Shown in pieces: positions 15,467-24,625 of a stretch of 64,000 bases of DNA. Every line of letters starts with the position of its first letter. The first letter of the stretch is position 1. A program made the position numbers and the translations under genes. The notes beneath the pieces were generated by a model. That model did no database searches, was not told where the DNA came from, and was given only the letters and a program-made list of their open reading frames with translations. The stretch lies in the NCBI GenBank assembly GCA_963837585.1, contig CAWINX010000004.1:496001-560000 (forward strand), in the 5' to 3' direction. This DNA comes from CAWINX01 sp963837585 (GTDB lineage Bacteria; Actinomycetota; Thermoleophilia; Solirubrobacterales; 70-9).

Positions 15467-16788
15467 GCGACCGTTACGCACAGATCGTCAACGCGCCGGT
15501 CGCCTCGACCGTGGCCCGTCAGCTCGGCCTGCCGCGGCCGACAGTGCTCGACCGCCATCGCGACGCAGCTCCCGTTCTAGCCGGCCGCCTCTTGACCGGC
15601 GCGGCCCCGGGCGGCCGCCTCGAGCGCCCCCTGAAGGAAGCCCTCGACCGGATCAAGGTCGAGCGCGCCGGCGCCGAGGGCCCGGCGAAGGCGCTCGTCT
15701 TCGACGCGACCGGAATCGCCGACTCGACCGAGCTGATCGAGCTGCAGCGCTTCTTCTACCCGTCCGTCGGTCGCCTCGACCGAAACGGCAGGGTCATCGT
15801 CCTCGGCACGCCCGCCGCCGAGGAGAACTCGAGCCGCGCGAAGACCGCGCAACGCGCCCTGGAGGGCTTCACGCGGTCGCTCGGCAAGGAGGTCGGCGGT
15901 CGCGGGACGACCGTACAGCTGGTCCTGGTCTCCCGTGGAGCCGAAGATCAGCTCGAGTCCACTCTGCGCTTCCTGCTTTCGCCGCGCTCCGCCTACGTCT
16001 CCGGACAGGTGGTGCGGATCGGCGCCGGCGTCGCCCCGCAACCGGAGATCGATTGGGCGCAGCCGCTGCGCGACAAGCTGGCGTTCGTCACCGGCGCCTC
16101 GCGCGGCATCGGAGCCGCGATCGCGACGACGCTGAGCCGCGACGGCGCCAAGGTGGTCGGCCTCGACGTGCCCCAGGCCGGCGAAGATCTTCGCCGGGTC
16201 GCATCCGAGATCGGCGGGCAAGCGATCGAACTGGACATCACCGCGGCCGACGCGCCGGAGCGGATCGTCGAGCATTTCTCCGGCGGCGTCGACGTCGTCG
16301 TCCACAACGCGGGGGTCACCCGCGACCGCACGATCGCCAAGATGCCGGCCGAGCGCTGGAGCGAGCTGATGGAGATCAACCTCTCCAGCGAGGAGCGGAT
16401 CAACGACGCTCTGCTGGAAGGCGGCCTGCTGCGGCCCAACGGGCGAATCGTCTGCGTCTCCTCGATGTCGGGGATCGCCGGCAACTCGGGGCAGACCAAC
16501 TACGCCACCTCGAAGGCCGGCGTAATCGGGATGGTCGAGGCGCTCGCCCCGGAGCTGGCCGAGCGCGGCGCGACGATCAACGCCGTCGCGCCCGGCTTCA
16601 TCGAGACGCAGATGACGGCGGCGATGCCGATCGGGCCGCGCGAGGCCGGCCGGCGGATGAACAGCCTCTCCCAGGGCGGCCTGCCCGTCGACGTCGCCGA
16701 GACGATCGCCTGGTTCGCCGGCCCGGCCTCGACCGGGGTCAGCGGAAACGTCGTTCGCGTCTGCGGGCAGAGCCTGCTGGGGGCGTGA
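15463..16788 (+). CDS. fabG: Two-domain 3-oxoacyl-(ACP/CoA) reductase, FabG4-like
   Basis: A 441-residue SDR protein. The first ~200 residues form a degenerate flavodoxin/Rossmann-like domain (ALVFDATGIADSTEL). The second half is a full classical SDR: TGASRGIGAAIA cofactor motif, VVVHNAGVTRD, SSMSGIAGNSGQTNYATSKAGV with the Ser-Tyr-Lys catalytic set. This layout and length correspond to high-molecular-weight FabG4 (about 454 residues in mycobacteria), an NADH-dependent 3-ketoacyl-CoA reductase. One feature to check: the segment INLSSEERINDALLE lacks the usual conserved asparagine environment seen in NVTG. It overlaps the thiolase and the next hydratase gene. Confidence 0.88.
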   Translation: MSDRYAQIVNAPVASTVARQLGLPRPTVLDRHRDAAPVLAGRLLTGAAPGGRLERPLKEALDRIKVERAGAEGPAKALVFDATGIADSTELIELQRFFYPSVGRLDRNGRVIVLGTPAAEENSSRAKTAQRALEGFTRSLGKEVGGRGTTVQLVLVSRGAEDQLESTLRFLLSPRSAYVSGQVVRIGAGVAPQPEIDWAQPLRDKLAFVTGASRGIGAAIATTLSRDGAKVVGLDVPQAGEDLRRVASEIGGQAIELDITAADAPERIVEHFSGGVDVVVHNAGVTRDRTIAKMPAERWSELMEINLSSEERINDALLEGGLLRPNGRIVCVSSMSGIAGNSGQTNYATSKAGVIGMVEALAPELAERGATINAVAPGFIETQMTAAMPIGPREAGRRMNSLSQGGLPVDVAETIAWFAGPASTGVSGNVVRVCGQSLLGA

Positions 16789-17682
16789 TGGCGACGCGCA
16801 GGCTAGACCGCTCTCCCCGCATCTTGCCGCTCTACGCCCGGGCGGCGGCTCCGCTACTGCCGGGCGCCTCGCTGCTGCCGTTTCGTCCCCGGAGGGGGCG
16901 GCGAGATCCCCGAGCTCGACCTGACCCTTGCCGAAGTCCGGGCCGACCCGGACGCCGTCGCCGCCTACGCAAAGGTCTGCGGCTTCGCGCTGCGCGACCA
17001 CCTGCCTCCCACCTATCCGCACGTGCTCGCCTTCCCGCTTCATATGGCGGTGATGGCCGACGGCAGCTTTCCGTTCGGCGCCGTCGGGCTGGTGCACGTC
17101 GAGAACCGGATCGTCCAGAACCGGCGGATCGGCCTGGGCGAGGAGCTGACCCTGCGAGTCCACCCCACTCCGCTTCAGCCCCACCCGCGCGGGAAGACCT
17201 TCACGCTGGTCACCGAGGCCAGCGTCGGCGACGAGAAAGTCTGGGAGAGCGTCAGCACCATGCTGCGCCGCGGCGACGGTAACAGCGACGGCACTCGGCC
17301 GGCGACAGCATCCGATGCGCCGGACATCGCCGCCGACCTCACGCCGAGTTCCGAATGGCGGCTCGGCGACGATCTCGGCCGTCGCTACGCGGCCGTCTCC
17401 GGCGACCGCAACCCGATCCACATGCATGCGCTGACGGCAAAGCCACTCGGCTTCCCGAGGGCGATCGCCCACGGGATGTGGACCAAGGCCCGCTGCCTGG
17501 CGGCGCTCGAGAGCCGCCTTCCCGACGCCTTCGCCGTCGACGTCCAATTCCGCAAGCCGATCCTGCTTCCGACCCGAGTCGAGTTCGCCTCGGCGGGGAA
17601 CGAGGGACGGATCGAGTTCGCGGTTCGCGACGCCAAGAAACACACCCCCCACCTGGAAGGGAGCATCGATGCCGGTGACTGA
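16788..17682 (+). CDS. MaoC-like 3-hydroxyacyl dehydratase (HtdX-like), one frameshift
   Basis: The ATG overlaps the FabG4 stop (TGATG). The first ~33 codons read MATRRLDRSPRILPLYARAA; near 16890, in a run of C and G homopolymers, the frame must change to continue as GEIPELDLTLAEVRADPDAV. The rest is a two-hot-dog protein with the hydratase signature GDRNPIHMHALTAKPLGF in the second domain and a degenerate first domain. It would hydrate trans-2-enoyl-CoA to the R-3-hydroxyacyl-CoA that FabG4 uses. It overlaps the next dehydrogenase by 14 bases. Apart from the shift it looks intact, about 298 residues. Confidence 0.8.
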
Positions 17683-19000
17683 AAAAAGCGTGGCCGACCG
17701 CAGCATGGGCTACGGGCTGCGAGCGCTGAACCGCCTTGCCGGCTCAGACCTGCTCGACAGAATCCGCATCCGTAAGGGGGTCGAGCGGGCCCTGTTCCGG
17801 ACGACCAAGAACGGGTTCCGTTCCGCCACCGTTGCCGGCCGAACCTTCAAGGCGGCGCAGAAGTTGGGCAAACCCGCGCGCCAGGCGACGGGCAAGTCCC
17901 GCGGCCTCTTCGACGTCACGCCCGACGACGAACAGCAGATGTTCCAGGAGGCGGGGCGCGCCTACGCGGAAGAGAAGGTCCGCCCTGCGGCATCGGAGGC
18001 CGATGCCGCCTGCGCGACTCCAACGGAGCTGCTGGCACAGGCCAGCGAGCTGGGCGTCAACATGCTCGGCATCCCCGAGGAGCTCGGTGGCGTCATGCAC
18101 GAGCAGGCGGCCGTCACCGCCGTCCTGATCGGCGAGGCCCTGGCGCATGGGGACATGGGCGTCGCCTACGCGGCGCTGGCGCCGGGGGCGGTGGCCACGG
18201 CGATCGGCCACTGGGGCACGGCCGACCAGGAGGCCGCCTACCTGCCCCCCTTCGCCGGCGAGGACCCGCCCGCCGCCGCGCTGGCGATCCTCGAGCCGCA
18301 ACCGCTCTTCGATCCGATGAATCTGCAGACCACGGCGCGCAAGGTCGACGGGGACTGGGTGCTGGACGGCGCCAAGTCCCTGGTCGCCAGGGCGGCCGAC
18401 TGCGAGCTCTTCATCGTCGCCGCCGAGGCCGAGGGGATCGGCCCCGCCCTGTTCGTGATCGAGTCCGGAGCCAAGGGCCTCACCGTGGCGGCGGAGCCGG
18501 CGATGGGACTGCGCCCGGCGTCGACCGGCCGTCTGGCGCTCGAAGGCGTGCGCGTCGGCGCCGACGCCCTGCTCGGCGAGGGCAAGCACGACGACTACGT
18601 CGAGTGCGTAAACCGTTCGCGAATCGCCTGGTGTGGGCTTGCGGTCGGCACGGCGCAAGCGGTCCTCGACTACGTGATTCCGTATGTGAACGAGAGGACC
18701 GCGTTCGGCGAGCCGATCTCAAACCGCCAGGGCGTCGCCTTCGAGGTCGCCGACATCGGCATCGAGACCGGCGGCATGCGACTCGCCACCTACCGAGCGG
18801 CAAGCCGCGCCGACCGCGGCGCCGACTTTGCCCGCGAAGCGGCCCTGGCGCACCGGCTCTGCTCGGGGAAGGGGATGTGGATCGGCTCGGCGGGAGTACA
18901 GCTGCTGGGCGGCCACGGCTTCGTCAAGGAGCACCCGGTCGAACGCTGGTACCGAGACCTTCGTGCCGCGGGCGTAATGGAGGGCGCCCTGCTCGTCTAG
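17669..19000 (+). CDS. Acyl-CoA dehydrogenase with N-terminal extension
   Basis: A 443-residue protein. Residues 1-75 are a basic extension without clear homology (SDLLDRIRIRKGVERALFR); the dehydrogenase part starts near DVTPDDEQQMFQEAGRAYAEE. Typical segments include LGIPEELGGVMHEQAA, NERTAFGEPISNRQGVAFEVADIGIE (read in two parts) and LLGGHGFVKEHPVERWYRD. The C-terminus ends GVMEGALLV: the glutamate corresponding to the catalytic base is there, but the usual GTSEIQ is missing. The GSDV-type FAD loop is replaced by ILEPQPLFDPMNLQ. It may be an atypical dehydrogenase, perhaps a partner subunit of the gene at 19015, as in heteromeric actinobacterial FadE pairs. Confidence 0.82.
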   Translation: MPVTEKSVADRSMGYGLRALNRLAGSDLLDRIRIRKGVERALFRTTKNGFRSATVAGRTFKAAQKLGKPARQATGKSRGLFDVTPDDEQQMFQEAGRAYAEEKVRPAASEADAACATPTELLAQASELGVNMLGIPEELGGVMHEQAAVTAVLIGEALAHGDMGVAYAALAPGAVATAIGHWGTADQEAAYLPPFAGEDPPAAALAILEPQPLFDPMNLQTTARKVDGDWVLDGAKSLVARAADCELFIVAAEAEGIGPALFVIESGAKGLTVAAEPAMGLRPASTGRLALEGVRVGADALLGEGKHDDYVECVNRSRIAWCGLAVGTAQAVLDYVIPYVNERTAFGEPISNRQGVAFEVADIGIETGGMRLATYRAASRADRGADFAREAALAHRLCSGKGMWIGSAGVQLLGGHGFVKEHPVERWYRDLRAAGVMEGALLV

Positions 19001-19014
19001 AGCGAAACAAAACG

Positions 19015-20229
19015 ATGATCAATCTCGAAATTCCAAAGAAGTTCAAGCCGCTGGTAGCCCAGGCCAACCAGGTCGCAAGCGAGGTCTTCCGACCGATCTC
19101 GCGCAAGTACGACATCGCCGAGCACTCCTACCCGAAGGAACTCGACATGCTCGCCTCGCTGATCGACGGGATGAACGAGGGCAGCGACATTGGCGGCGCC
19201 GGCGCCGCCGGGGTGCGGCGCGAGTCGAACGGAGGCGAAGACGGAGAGAACCGCAACGGCACCAACCTCTCGACCGTGCTCGGCATCATCGAGCTCTGCT
19301 GGGGGGATGTCGGCCTGCTGCTCTCGATGCCGCGCCAGGGGCTCGGCAACTCGGCGATCGCCTCGGTGGCCACCGAGGAGCAACTCAAGCAATACGGCGA
19401 CAAGTGGGCGGCAATGGCGATCACCGAGCCAGAGGCCGGCTCAGACTCGGCGTCGATTCGCACCACCGCTGAGCTGGACGGCGACGAGTACGTGCTCAAC
19501 GGGGAGAAGATCTTCGTCACCTCGGGCGAGCGGGCCGACCTGGTCGTCGTCTGGGCGACGCTCGACCGCTCCCAGGGCAGGGCGGCGATCAAGTCGTTCA
19601 TCGTCGAGCGCTCGAACCCGGGCCTGAAGCTGGACCGGCTCGAGCACAAGCTAGGCATCCGCGCCTCCGACACGGCCAACTTCACCCTGCAGGACTGCCG
19701 GGTCCCGAAGGAGGCGCTGCTCGGCAACCCCGAGATCGACGTCAAGCAGGGCTTCGGCGGCGCCATGCAGACCTTCGACAACACCCGCCCACTGGTCGCC
19801 GCGATGGCGGTCGGCGTCGCCCGCGCCTCGCTCGAGGAGACCCGCGTGCGCCTGGCCGAAGCGGGCGTGGAGGTCGACTACTCAGCACCGGCGCTATCTC
19901 AATCGGCCGCGGCCGCTCGCTTCCTGGAGATGGAGGCCGACTACGAGGCGGCCTGGCTGCTCACCCTCCAGGCCGCCTGGATGGCCGACAACGGCAAGCC
20001 GAACTCACTCCAAGCGTCGATGGCGAAGGCAAAGGCGGGGCGCACCTGCGTTGACGTGGCCCTCGGCTGCGTCGAACTGTGCGGGAGCGTCGGCTACGGA
20101 GAGAACGACCTGCTCGAGAAGTGGGCCCGCGACGCGAAGATCCTCGACATCTTCGAGGGCACCCAGCAGATCCAGCTGCTGATCGTCGCCCGTCAGCTTC
20201 TCGGCAAGAGCTCAGCGGACCTCAAGTAG
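19015..20229 (+). CDS. Acyl-CoA dehydrogenase
   Basis: A 404-residue protein, 14 bases behind the previous dehydrogenase. Canonical features: MAITEPEAGSDSASIRTTAE flavin loop, EKIFVTSGERADLVVVWAT, LEHKLGIRASDTANFTLQDC, CGSVGYGENDLLEKWARD and the catalytic glutamate in IFEGTQQIQLL. Residues 60-90 carry an unusual hydrophilic insertion (RRESNGGEDGENRNGTN). This complete enzyme next to an atypical one suggests an alpha2-beta2 heterotetramer, known for actinobacterial steroid and lipid FadE pairs; that is inference. It ends in an 8-base overlap with the convergent HxlR gene. Confidence 0.88.
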   Translation: MINLEIPKKFKPLVAQANQVASEVFRPISRKYDIAEHSYPKELDMLASLIDGMNEGSDIGGAGAAGVRRESNGGEDGENRNGTNLSTVLGIIELCWGDVGLLLSMPRQGLGNSAIASVATEEQLKQYGDKWAAMAITEPEAGSDSASIRTTAELDGDEYVLNGEKIFVTSGERADLVVVWATLDRSQGRAAIKSFIVERSNPGLKLDRLEHKLGIRASDTANFTLQDCRVPKEALLGNPEIDVKQGFGGAMQTFDNTRPLVAAMAVGVARASLEETRVRLAEAGVEVDYSAPALSQSAAAARFLEMEADYEAAWLLTLQAAWMADNGKPNSLQASMAKAKAGRTCVDVALGCVELCGSVGYGENDLLEKWARDAKILDIFEGTQQIQLLIVARQLLGKSSADLK

Positions 20230-20891
20230 CGGCGGCGGCCTGCGCGAGGGCCTCCTCGCGCAGGCGTTCCGGGAGGACGACCATCGACCGCAGGGCATCC
20301 AGGGCCTCGGCGTCTCCCTCGACCTCGAGGCCTTCGACGTTGGGCTCCGGGCCGACCAAAGCGGCGATCACGTCTCCGGGAACGCCGCTCAGGGTCAGGT
20401 CCGGGTCGGCGACCTCGCCTCGTCCCGCCTCGCTCCAGCCGTCCGCGATCCGCAGCCATGAAGCGTGGCCTTCGCTGTGGAGCTGGACCGTGAGCGAAGC
20501 GTCCGGCGGCGGCTGGAGGATGATCCTCAGGGAATTGGGGAGCGAGGCCGGCGGGATCTCCCCGGCCGCCTCGGCGTCGTAGAAGTTGAGCCCCCAGCGG
20601 CCCAGCTCAAGCAGGAGGCGCTCCAAACCGCGACCCAGCTCGGTCAGCTCGTAGACGACGCCGGTCGCGGGCGGAGCGAGCTCGCGGCGGCGCACGATGC
20701 CGTCGCGCTCGAGGTCGCGCAGCCGCTTTGTCGAGCACGTCGGTCGGCGCCCCGCCCACCGAACGCGCAAGCTGCGAGAAGCGCAGCGGGCCGAGCAGCA
20801 GCTCGCGGACGATCAGCAGCGACCAGCGCTCGCCGACCCGGTCGAGGGCGTCGGCGACGCTGCAGGCCTGTCCGTATTCGCGGCGCGACAT
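20222..20891 (-). CDS. HxlR-type regulator fused to an SCP2-like lipid-binding domain (one-base frameshift)
   Basis: The N-terminal part, CSVADALDRVGERWSLLIV then RELLLGPLRFSQLARSVGG, is an HxlR winged helix. The next segment lies in another frame: KRLRDLERDGIVRRRELA. Removing one T from the TTT at 20727-20729 (plus strand) gives the perfect join VLDKRLRDLERDG, so a homopolymer indel is almost certain. The C-terminal ~120 residues (LRIILQPPPDASLTVQLHSE, DPDLTLSGVPGDVIAALVG) look like an SCP2/sterol-carrier domain. Such a regulator could sense a lipid directly. It is divergent from the MMPL exporter with 68 bases between. Corrected length about 222 residues. Confidence 0.8.
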
Positions 20892-20920
20892 GTGCCTATC
20901 GTAACAGCCAGTTGGTTTAA

Positions 20921-20936
20921 CAAAGCATCTACTTTG
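20921..20936. promoter_or_regulatory. Inverted repeat in the HxlR/MMPL divergent promoter
   Basis: CAAAG and CTTTG flank CATCTA in the only AT-rich stretch (about 20895-20945) between the divergent regulator and exporter genes. This could be the regulator's site controlling both. The arms are short, so chance is possible. Confidence 0.3.
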
Positions 20937-20959
20937 AAATTTGGTACGGTGCCCCCCGG

Positions 20960-23110
20960 ATGACCCGGATCGCCGATCTCACCTGGACGCGGCCGAAGCT
21001 GGTTCTGGCCGCGGTCGGCATCTTCGCCCTAATCGCGATCGCGTTCGGCCACAACGTCGAGCACCACCTGAAGGCCGCCGGCTTCACCGACCCGGCATCC
21101 GAGAGCGAGAAGGCCACGGGGCTGCTCGGCAAGGCGCTCGGCTACGACGCAAACCCCGGCTTGGTGCTGCTCGTGCGCAATCCCGACGGGTCCCACCTCG
21201 ACCTGAAGAGCCCCGCACTGCGGCGCAAGGTCGACCGGCTCAGCCGCGAGGTGGCGCGCGTCCAGTACGTCGGCAGAGTCGACAACCCGCTGAGCGACCC
21301 GCGCGCGTCCGAGCTGATCGCCCGCGACGGGCGATCGCTCGTCATCTCCGCCCACCTCTCGGCCACCGACATCGAGGCCAGGGGCGGCGCGGTCGAAGAC
21401 GACGTCAAACCACTGGCCGCGGCAAGCGGCCTCAACGTCGCGCTTGGCGGCTTCGCGGCGGGATTCAGCGAGACCAACAACCAGACGAAAACCGACCTGA
21501 CCAAGGCCGAACTGATCGCCTTCCCCCTCCTGGCACTGCTCCTGCTGATCTTTTTCAGAGGCGTGGTCGCCGCCGGCATCCCGCTGCTGATCGGCGGAGT
21601 TTCGATCGTCGGCACGCTGCTCGTCCTGCGGATCATGTCGCTGTTCGTCGACACCTCAGTCTTCGCGCTCAACATCGCAACCGGCATGAGCCTCGGGCTC
21701 GCGGTCGACTACGCCCTGTTGATGGTCTCTCGCTACCGGGAGGAGCTGGGGAAGGACGGGCCGACGCGGGAGGCTCACCGCCGCACCGTCCTCACCGCCG
21801 GGCGCACCACGCTCTTCTCGGGCCTGACAGTCGCCGCGGCGCTGGCGGCGCTGGTCGTCCTGCCCCAGCGCTTCCTCTACTCGATGGCCGTCGCCGGCGC
21901 CTCGGTCGGGATCCTTTCCGCCGTGCTCGCCCTGCTCGTCGTTCCCTCCATGCTCGCCCTGCTCGGCACCCGCATCGACGCACTCTCGATCCGCCGCGGG
22001 CCGGCCGTGTCCGACGAGTCGGACAGCTGGTACCGGCTGGCGCGCGGCGTGATGCGCCACCCGGTCGGCGTCGCGCTCGCCAGCACCGGGCTGCTGCTCG
22101 CCGCCGCCTCGCCGCTGCTCTGGACGACGCTGACCGGGCCGAGCGCCGAGGCAGTGCCGCCCGGCGCCCCCTCCTACAGCGCCTATAAATATCTCGACGC
22201 CCACTACCCACGCGACGTAACCGAGGCGGTCACGGTTACCGTCGACGGCAGCGCAAGTTCCGCACAGCTGGCGAGCTTCGGGCGTCGCGTCGAGGCGCTT
22301 CCCGGCGTCGTGCGCGGCACGCCGTTGGTCCGCGCCTCCAAAAAGGTCGCCTACGCGAACTACGGCCTGCCGGACCCGGCGCTCTCCGAGGGCTCCCAGA
22401 ACACGGTCCGGGCGATCCGCGCTGTCGCCCCTCCAGGCAACGCGACGATTCTCGTCTCCGGCAACACCGCCCGCTTCATCGACCAGAAGCAGAGCCTGCT
22501 CGACCATATTCCGCTCGTGGTCGGGATCATCGCCGCGACCACCCTGCTCATCCTCTTCCTGCTCACCGGCTCGATCCTGTTGCCGCTGAAGACGCTGCTG
22601 ATGAACTCGATGACGCTCGGCGCGACGCTTGGAATCGTCGTCCTCGCTTTCCAGGACGGCTGGCTCGACGGCCTCTTCGACTACCAGGGACCGTCGGCCG
22701 TCGAGGTGACGAGTCTCGTCTTCCTCTTCGCGATCATCTTCGGTCTCGCGACCGACTACGCGGTGCTGGTGATGTCGCGGATCAAAGAGCAGTACGACCT
22801 CGGCACCGACAACGAGGAGGCGGTCGCGATCGGGATCGGCCGAACCGGCCGGGTGATCACCGCCGCCGCGGTCTGCATCGCCGTCGTCTTCCTCGCCTTC
22901 GGAACCAGCTCGGTCTTCTTCATGAAGCAGATCGCGGTCGGGATGGCGGTCGGCGTGATGCTCGACGCGACGATAGTCCGCGCCCTGCTCGTGCCTTCGC
23001 TGATGCGCCTGCTCGGCGAGTGGAACTGGTGGGCGCCGGCGCCGCTGAAACGCTTCCAGGAGCGCTTCGGCATCTCCGAGGCTGAGCCGACGCCGGAATC
23101 CGCACTTTAG
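20960..23110 (+). CDS. MMPL-type RND superfamily lipid exporter
   Basis: A 716-residue membrane protein in the usual MMPL duplicated layout: TM1 (LVLAAVGIFALIAIAFG), a periplasmic domain, five helices including AFPLLALLLLIFFRG and NIATGMSLGLAVDYALLMVSRYREE (read as two parts), a second periplasmic domain, then six more helices with IIFGLATDYAVLVMSRIKEQ. The GLAVDYALL and GLATDYAVL Asp-Tyr pairs are the proton-relay motif. A substrate of lipid nature is expected. Its promoter faces a lipid-domain regulator, and an acyl-CoA synthetase follows, so export of an acyl lipid made by this locus is plausible. Confidence 0.9.
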   Translation: MTRIADLTWTRPKLVLAAVGIFALIAIAFGHNVEHHLKAAGFTDPASESEKATGLLGKALGYDANPGLVLLVRNPDGSHLDLKSPALRRKVDRLSREVARVQYVGRVDNPLSDPRASELIARDGRSLVISAHLSATDIEARGGAVEDDVKPLAAASGLNVALGGFAAGFSETNNQTKTDLTKAELIAFPLLALLLLIFFRGVVAAGIPLLIGGVSIVGTLLVLRIMSLFVDTSVFALNIATGMSLGLAVDYALLMVSRYREELGKDGPTREAHRRTVLTAGRTTLFSGLTVAAALAALVVLPQRFLYSMAVAGASVGILSAVLALLVVPSMLALLGTRIDALSIRRGPAVSDESDSWYRLARGVMRHPVGVALASTGLLLAAASPLLWTTLTGPSAEAVPPGAPSYSAYKYLDAHYPRDVTEAVTVTVDGSASSAQLASFGRRVEALPGVVRGTPLVRASKKVAYANYGLPDPALSEGSQNTVRAIRAVAPPGNATILVSGNTARFIDQKQSLLDHIPLVVGIIAATTLLILFLLTGSILLPLKTLLMNSMTLGATLGIVVLAFQDGWLDGLFDYQGPSAVEVTSLVFLFAIIFGLATDYAVLVMSRIKEQYDLGTDNEEAVAIGIGRTGRVITAAAVCIAVVFLAFGTSSVFFMKQIAVGMAVGVMLDATIVRALLVPSLMRLLGEWNWWAPAPLKRFQERFGISEAEPTPESAL

Positions 23111-23111
23111 T

Positions 23112-23164
23112 CCCCGGTGAAACGCGTAGGTGGGCCGACAGCCCACCTACGCGTTTCACCGGGG
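23112..23164. terminator. 24-bp perfect hairpin after the MMPL gene
   Basis: Arms 23112-23135 and 23141-23164 (left arm begins CCCCGGTGAAACGCGTAG) pair without mismatch around the five-base loop CGACA. It starts one base after the MMPL stop codon and ends 19 bases before the acyl-CoA synthetase start. No U-tract follows. Termination, mRNA 3' protection or attenuation of the next gene are possible. Confidence 0.55.
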
Positions 23165-23183
23165 TTGCGGCAGACTGCCGGCG

Positions 23184-24625
23184 GTGAACTTCGTCGAGGA
23201 CGTGATGGAGCGCTCCCCCGCCTCGCGGCTGGGGATCGTCGCGATCGACTCCGAGGGCAATCGCCGCGACTGGCACTTCGGCGAGCTGATCGCCCGCTCC
23301 GCGGGCCTCTCCGGCGCCTTCGCCGCCCGCGGAGTGCAGCGCGGGGATGTGGTGATGACGCTGATCGGCAACCGAATCGAGTGGGCGCTGACCCTGCTCG
23401 CCTGCTGGCGAATGGGCGCGGTCGCGCTCCCCTGCAGCCCCCAACTGCGTCGCCACGACCTCGATCTGCGCGTCGCGGCCTCCTCGCCGCGAGCTCTGCG
23501 TCGGCGAGGAGCGCCTGCTCGGCGAGCTCCCCCCCGGCGTGCCGGCAATGACGCTGGCCGAGGTAGCCGACGTGCTCGACGAGGATCGCGACCAGGAAAC
23601 GCCGGCAGCCGATCGAGGCGATGGAGCCGGAGGACCCGGCGTTGATCGTCTTCACCTCCGGAACCACCGGCGAGCCGCGCGGCGTCGTCCACGCCTATCG
23701 CTATCTGCTCGGCCAGCGGGCCCAGGCCGAGCACTGGCTCGGCTCGCGCAAGGGGGAGCTGGTCTGGTGCACGACCGCGCCCGGCTGGTCGAAGTCGGCC
23801 CGAAACGTCTTCCTGGCGCCATGGCTCACCGGCGCCGCCGCGGTGATCCACGACGGTCGCTTCGATCCAGCCGAACGGCTCCAGATGGTCGACGCCCTGG
23901 GCATCGACGTGCTCTGCCAGGCGCCGACCGAGTACCGCATGCTCGCCAAGCGGGTGCCGCTGCGCCCCCTGCCGTCGCTGCGGCGCATGGTCTCGGCGGG
24001 CGAGCCGCTCGAACCGGACACGATCGCCGCCTTCCGGGAGGCGACCGGCCTGGAGCCCGCCGACGGCTACGGGCAGACCGAGACCGGGCACATGACGGGG
24101 AACCTGGCAGGCGACCCGGTCCGGAAGGGCTCGATGGGGAAACCGCTGCCAGGAATCGAAACCCGAATCGTCGACGGGGAGCTGCAGCTGCGAGCCGCCA
24201 CCTCCCCTACCTTCTTCTCCCGCTACCTCGACGGCGAGCACTTCGACGGTGAGTGGTGGCAAACCGGAGACCTGGTGCGCGCCGACGAGGACGGCTACCT
24301 CTTCTTCGAAGGGCGCGACGACGACATCATCCTCTCCTCCGGCTACCGAATCGGCCCCTTCGAGGTCGAGTCGGCGCTCCTCTCCCACCCGGCGGTCGCC
24401 GAAGCGGCGGCCGTCGCCGCCCCCGATCCCGAGCGCGGCGCGGTCGTCCGTGCGATCGTCGTCCTCCGCGACCGGGAGCCGGATGAGGAACTGGCACGAG
24501 AGCTACAGGAGCACTGCAAGCGCGAGACCGCCCCCTACAAGTTCCCTCGCATCGTCGAGTTCGCAACCGAGCTGCCGAAGACGACGACCGGCAAGATCAG
24601 GCGAGCGGCGCTTCGCGCTGGCTAG
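23184..24625 (+). CDS. Acyl-CoA synthetase (AMP-forming), two frameshifts
   Basis: The GTG start reads VNFVEDVMERSPASRLGIVA. Frame changes are needed near 23490 (the next frame reads ELCVGEERLLGELPPGVPA) and near 23605 (the next reads PIEAMEPEDPALIVFTSG). The adenylation motifs are all in the last frame: LIVFTSGTTGEPRGVVHAY, PADGYGQTETGHMTG, WWQTGDLVRADEDGYLFFEG and the C-terminal TTTGKIRRAA lysine. The corrected protein has about 480 residues. It resembles medium-chain acyl-CoA synthetases that load fatty or aromatic acids. It follows the MMPL hairpin and overlaps the convergent GGDEF-EAL gene by 4 bases. Confidence 0.85.
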
